From Acanthosoma haemorrhoidale (taxonomy: Eukaryota; Arthropoda; Insecta; Hemiptera; Acanthosomatidae): a stretch of DNA of 64,000 bases. Shown here piece after piece: positions 58,501 to 64,000 of the stretch (position 1 is its first letter; every line of letters begins with the position of its first letter). Under the pieces are notes generated by a model. It made no database searches and had not been told where the DNA came from. It saw nothing but the letters and a program-made list of their open reading frames with translations. The position numbers were made by a program, and so were the translations under genes. The stretch is taken from positions 141,543,937 through 141,607,936 of the forward strand of contig OV884011.1 of NCBI GenBank assembly GCA_930367205.1, in the 5' to 3' direction.

Positions 58501-61500
58501 ACCAAACGAGAAAATCTAGAATATAGTAGTAGACATAAGCTAATTTTCATTCTTGTAAAAAGCATAATTCAAGATAAAATCGTTTTTCAGTTCAACATAC
58601 TAGTATGAATCATTTTTCTTAACAATAAATATCGTAAAATATCTTCGAATATCAATATAAAGACAAACATCTTGATGATTGCTTACGAGCAGGAATATGA
58701 TTACAGTATCCTAATCATGAAGCAATGGAACGAAGTGCCAAAGATCATATTGATTTTGATATTTATATTTTTATAAAGAATTTTTATACCATGTAAACTT
58801 TTTTTTTCAATTAGAATATAAACAACACTTTATTTATCTTAGGAATATATTCGTAAATATTTTATTTGAATATTGTGTATTATTAACGGTGTGCAACTAT
58901 AAATTTACTTTCAACAAATAAATGGTGCTCACCGGGCGACCGATATTCTGACAATATGATTGGGGACCACTGTTATAGGTAGTGTAAAAACCTAGCTAGG
59001 ACGAGTTCCGTTTTCCCTATTTTTTTCGGCTTATACAAGTAGAGTAGAATGAAAACAGTTTTGAAGAAATCTATCCATGAATAGAGCAACTTTAATAATA
59101 ATTTGTCTTCATTAGGAAGAAGGATACCTGGAGTTGCCCATTCTGCACGACCAACCAGGTAGTCTGCCTGTCATGTGAGCAATCAAAAAATATGATGGAT
59201 CCACCGATCTCTCAGCTACAATGAACACGTTCTCCACTTTTCCTCCCGGGAACAATAATAAACGCCTCTATATCCTTCTTAACGTGATTGCTCACAGGGT
59301 GACGTGCAAGTTGTTTAGTCGGCGCTCTCCGTGATCCCAGTTACGTGGGGTAGAAAGTTGTGCTCGTGCACTTCCTTACGGACTGGGCAATCTCTATGCT
59401 AATCAGCCCTTTCCTTTCATGTAACTGTTACGGTGGTCAGTATTTTGAGTTCCCTAGAAGAGAATTAAAAGAATCACAAATAGATGTACAGATGAGTAGA
59501 AAAAAATTGAAAGGGATATCTCAGCCTTAGGTTAAGAAAATAAATAATATTCCGTACGGTTTCAATGGTTTATTGTGTCAGTATTTCAGGTGTTTGAATT
59601 TTGTTTTATTTACTTAAAAGCAAATTTAAAGTGACCACGATTTAAAAAATAAAATATATTTCACATACCGTCGTATTTTTGTTTTCTTCTCAAACACGTA
59701 ATAAGTATTTAAGAAGCTCGCTTGTAGTTTGGTAGTTTCTCGTTTTCTACAAATTTTAATTGTTTTATATGTATTTTAAAGTGGCAATCTTTTCATCAAT
59801 GATGTAGTTAGTAAAATTAAAAAAGAAATCGTTTACGTCTTTACAAATTTACGTTTGAGTCATAAAACCTGAAGGCGTTTCAATATAGGTTAACTGGAGC
59901 ACCATGAGCTGCCATTATAAATAAATATACTTTCATTTGATTTCGGTGCAAGCCCCCATACGATTATGAAATTTTCCGTTAGAATAAAATAGAAATAAAT
60001 ATGTATTCTGTGACTGCATTTCCGATGAATAATATTAAGATATCGATAAATGAATCCTGGCTAAAAAAATAATCGCTATGGAAAGACTAAACAAAGTAAA
60101 ATAAATTGTATACCTCAATTTAAAAAATTTTTACCAGCCACCATGTACATAAATAAATTATCAAAATAAGCAATCAAATAATTGCCAAGCCTGAAAAGAG
60201 TGGCAATACTTTTATTCCAGCGAGCCTTGCCAAAATCGTTAATGGCAGTCGAAATGATACAATTTATATGTGATATTAACAGAATATCCCAAAACGCTTC
60301 GAAAAAAACTTGTTAGTTTTTGGTCTAAAAAAACGAGAAGTATGGAAAAGATTTAAACGAAAAATAACTCGTGCCCGATTGGGGATCTTTTAATTCCGTG
60401 TTCAAGAGCTAGTTCAATTTTTAAGTATTTACTGAGTATTTCCACCCACTAAGGTCACGTTATATATGATAATACACACTCTCAAAATAATGGATTTTGG
60501 GGCAACACATTTAATGGCTTTTGAGCTTCTTTTTTTTTTTTTGTTGTAAAGGTGATTATCAGTGACCAAGATGGTATAAAAAATCAAATAAACTTTGTAG
60601 TTAAAAATACGTAGTTTGATCACAATCATAATGTAAGACCAACAGTTAATTAAGGCAAATTAATGGAAACCTTCATAATTAGTATTTAATAAAAGGCAAG
60701 TCTTTACAATATTTGACAAATATTCAAATAATTACCTAAAAGGTAGTACATTAGGAAACCATAGCTTTTGACTGGCGTCTTTGCTGGGATTTAATTGATA
60801 AAATAAAAGACACCTCGTTTACCTTCAGACAAAAAGTGGTGTTCATAGTAATATAGTTGTCGTGACTGTTCATTATCCTAATAATAAACGATTAATCATT
60901 GAATGTAAATAAAAAATAAAATTTTTTTCTTACTTAAAAATTTGCCATAGACTGCACTTCTGCAGATTTGTATGCAGAGAAGTTTTGTGTAAGTTTCTCA
61001 CCAATATGTTGGCATTCAACAGCATTTGAAGGCAAAATACTTGTTGTTCAACAATCACAATTATAATTATGAATTTAATAGTTCAAAAAACAACTTAATT
61101 TCACTGATAAATTAATATATATATGTGTGTGAAATTATTGAGCCTTCACAAGAACTTAAATTGTTTAATTATCTATAATTAAATATGAATGGAGCATGGC
61201 TGTTGTTTCCTCCAGCTTAATAGCAACTCCAAGCTTTTTTTGTTTTTGTCAAATTAATAATAATTAGGATTTTCAAGGACGGGTAACCTCAGTAGTTAAT
61301 CGTAATCGGTAAATAACAATCCTAATTCACACCTTTACGATCACTCGTTGGATTTATAATGGGACGTTCCGCGACAGCAGAGTGCTTATAGAAAGATGCA
61401 TCAGGTACTTGAACGAATATATATTTGGTTGAATCGCATGGAAAAAGGATCTTTTATCTTTGTTCAACTGACTGAATATACTCGTACAACTGTCATCCAA

Positions 61501-64000
61501 TCCGATATTCTCCCCTCCTGTCAGTAGCATTTTTCAAGAGTCGTGTCCCGAAGCTTGCGGATTTCCTTGGGTGTTTTATTACACTGTGCGCGGCGTTGCT
61601 GAATATTTCCTATGTCACATATATAATACGCAAATAAATCAAAAAATAGGAAAATCCTCTGGTTTAATTGAAGTGAAACGAACCTAATATTATTTCTAGA
61701 CTCTACACAGTAAATTACAATTGGAGAATTCTTAGTTGATTATCGGTGATGTATAGCTTATAATTTATACTATACATATTATATGCAAAATTATAGATGG
61801 CCCAATTTCGTTTAAAATTTGTCAAGTTCCCAGGTTTGAAAACACATTGGAGAGTGTTCAACCCTTTTAAATAATCCTGCTCAGTCTAACAGAATAATAA
61901 TAATTTTTTTAAACCAAGTAATTAGAAAGTGCAAAGTAAGTACCAAGTAATTAATAACTCTTAGGTATGTTTTATGCGATTGAATTCCTGAATCTAGTTT
62001 ATCGATCAAAAAGGGGGCTTAAATTGCCAAGGGCGGAAATTGATTTTGAAAAAAATATCATAGAAACTCTACAAATGACAATATTGTTCGTAGATGATAT
62101 AGTAAGTAAAAACTAAAAGAATAAATATTTTCAACAACGTTAAGGCTACTGCTCAAGTAGTTTATTATGAATAAACCTTAGATATTCAAGCTTAAATATA
62201 TGCACTTTTACGATGAGGTTTAACACCTGTGTACGTTTCCATTTAGTTCAGCTGGATCGCTTTGTTTCTAGTTTCTCTTTGAGTAGCGATAGAAAACACT
62301 AACTACATCTATTGCTGTTGGAATTCTTCGTGTGCTGGATATTGAGGGTTTGAAATTACGACTAGTAGCAACACTAATTTGATCACCAACTAATTGTATT
62401 GATTTTTATTAGCATCGATCGTGTGGTTTTCAAGGGAATGAGTAATAAGGAAATGCGAAGGACAACTTCGTGCAAAAGACTTGAGTATATTTATTAATGC
62501 TATTAGTAACCTATTGCAGGAGTATGCCGTATTAGTAATTGTTCATCTGTTGCAACCAGTGGATAAATCAAATGTCGAGGATGTCTTATATTATGCTAAT
62601 GCTCTATAAATATCACACCTTGAAATAAATCTAGGTTCAAGGTAGTCGATCCCGGCCGTAAGCGGTTGAGAAGGTCTCTAAATATATTTCGGTACGATAC
62701 GAGAACAAATTATCATTTTTTTACTTCTTATACGAATATTTGTATTCTTTGTCAGCCCTTTTGGACCTCAAGGTGTCAGGTTTAGCCTCGATCAATCCTC
62801 AAATATGATAATGGAGATGTCTTGTTGCTAACAAGTTGTTAGCATTAATTAATTTAAGGAACTGTCCTTCTCCGAGCCAATTGACTCGACTAGTGATGTC
62901 TTCCTATGGAATATCTTTAGAAATGTATAAACATATCCAAAATACCATAACTGTTTCGTTAATTGTGTTCATTAGGCCTCTGTAAGAATCTTTGGTTTTC
63001 AGCCAATCGTCCACCTCATTTCTGTGACCTGGTTCCTGCTCTACATACATATACCTTAACGATTGGAACCGAAGGTAAGAACTAGAAGGAACAACTTGCT
63101 TTTAGTTTCCATCTCTAGTTCCCTCTTCACTATGATCATTGCTGGCCGAGCATATTCGTTGACTCCTCTCAGGGTCTGAACTTTCATCATGTCTTATCAC
63201 TTATCTGCCCTCCAAGGCATTTTTATAGTGACTTGTTCCAAATCTATACCTCTAACCTGCTGCCCTACTACTACGTTCCCATGTACCTCTACTGACGTCT
63301 GCAGAATTCTTCATGTACTTAATTTTGAGTTGTATTAATTTTATTATTTATTAGTTTTATACGATAAATGGTTCGTTCTACGTTAGTAGTGCTTCTATTG
63401 AGGCTTCTGTGCTCTCTGCCAGGACGAGAATTCATACTCCCGAAGGCAACCTTCATTTTATGACTCCTTAACCTTAATTTTCTCTTATTAGACAGTCTCA
63501 CTATTTTACTCATTTCACAACGCAAACTCTCTAGAGATATTTCTATTCATTCTTCTCATTCCTGATACATTGGTGTAAAGGCTAGGATTACATTTATGGG
63601 GTACTCCCTTTTCAAATAGTACAGTCAGGACAAAATGTTCTATTTGTATTGGATAATTTTTAAAAGTCTTCTTAATAAAACCATGTTTTTCTTTACGTCC
63701 TAATTAATAATATGTAATTTTCGTTTAGTTTTCTCGCTAAAAATGAGCGCCTCATCAGGAGGCATGTCATATTCTTATATCTTAATAATATACAGGATAT
63801 ATAAATTATTTATAGTCTGACTTGTAATTTTTTTTCCCCAATCCCCTTAAAAAAATGACAAAACTTTTATTTACTATAGATTCTTAGGCGAATATATTTA
63901 CATACTATTACATATTACATACTAAATTCTGGCTTTTAATGTGACAAAATGATTATTTTATGGATTTTACTTTGACAAGAATGTGTGGGAACAGATGCCT
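55561..64000. other. AT-rich intergenic DNA to the window end
   Basis: Apart from the foldbacks (55706-55806, 56434-56504) and a zinc-finger-like open segment (59114-59224), I recognise no gene. The minus-strand frames at 60429-60629 and 63319-63525 lack motifs. A GC-richer stretch at 59110-59420 is unassigned. Confidence 0.5.
55706..55806. repeat. Foldback with 24-nt arms (hairpin or small MITE)
   Basis: The arms at 55706-55729 and 55783-55806 are inverted copies with 22 of 24 positions identical. As RNA, one of the two differences is a G-U wobble, leaving a single mismatch. The 53-nt interior holds a further TTTATTTA/TAAATAAA pair. It could be a MITE-like element or a small-RNA precursor. 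Confidence 0.55.

Noticed and set aside
59175..59295. 11-bp inverted repeat GTGAGCAATCA / TGATTGCTCAC
   Set aside because: Separated by 99 bp with no further pairing. Matches of this length are expected somewhere in 64 kb.
1..64000. CRISPR arrays, bacterial operons, replication origins or ribosomal RNA genes
   Set aside because: None seen. Introns, poly(A) signals and element types show this is eukaryotic nuclear DNA.

Overview
This window is AT-rich, intron-containing animal DNA. The gene models (a multi-exon fatty acyl-CoA reductase with short conserved exons and kilobase introns), the Jockey-type and mariner relics and the abundant (TA)n arrays all point to an insect with a repeat-rich genome. 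A hemipteran or similar large-genome insect is plausible, but the order cannot be fixed from the sequence alone.

Layout. 1-10.5 kb is intergenic, with a probable solo LTR (about 1.63-2.46 kb) and a LINE RNase H relic on the minus strand (5.7-6.0 kb). 10.58-14.59 kb is an almost full-length Jockey-clade non-LTR retrotransposon on the minus strand. It has a poly(A) tail, a 9-bp target-site duplication, a zinc-knuckle ORF1 and an endonuclease/reverse-transcriptase ORF2, all inactivated by stops and frameshifts. 14.6-21.2 kb is AT-rich and has no gene I can support.

21.2-43.9 kb is one host gene on the plus strand, a fatty acyl-CoA reductase (FAR). Seven coding exons join cleanly in frame to give 495 residues with the NADPH-binding TGGTGFVGK and catalytic YTVTK motifs. 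Intron 1 (6.4 kb) holds a CR1/L2-like LINE relic with a duplicated tail. Intron 2 (9.7 kb) holds a complete intronless gene in the same orientation: PWP2, a 900-residue WD40 protein of the UTP-B subcomplex of the small-subunit processome. Intron 3 holds two mariner transposase fragments in opposite orientations.

43.9-51.3 kb holds a decayed LTR-retrotransposon gag-like region broken up by (TA)n arrays, an orphan open segment on the minus strand (46.46-46.63 kb) and a minus-strand hAT-like relic (50.9-51.3 kb). At 51.95-52.46 kb two segments with good splice signals join in frame to predict a 92-residue secreted cysteine-rich polypeptide that I do not recognise. It is the best candidate for something undescribed. 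The remainder (52.5-64 kb) is intergenic with a tRNA-like SINE head, LINE 3' ends, foldback sequences and dispersed repeats.

FAR acts in lipid metabolism (fatty alcohols for waxes and pheromones) and PWP2 in ribosome assembly. They are related here only by nesting.
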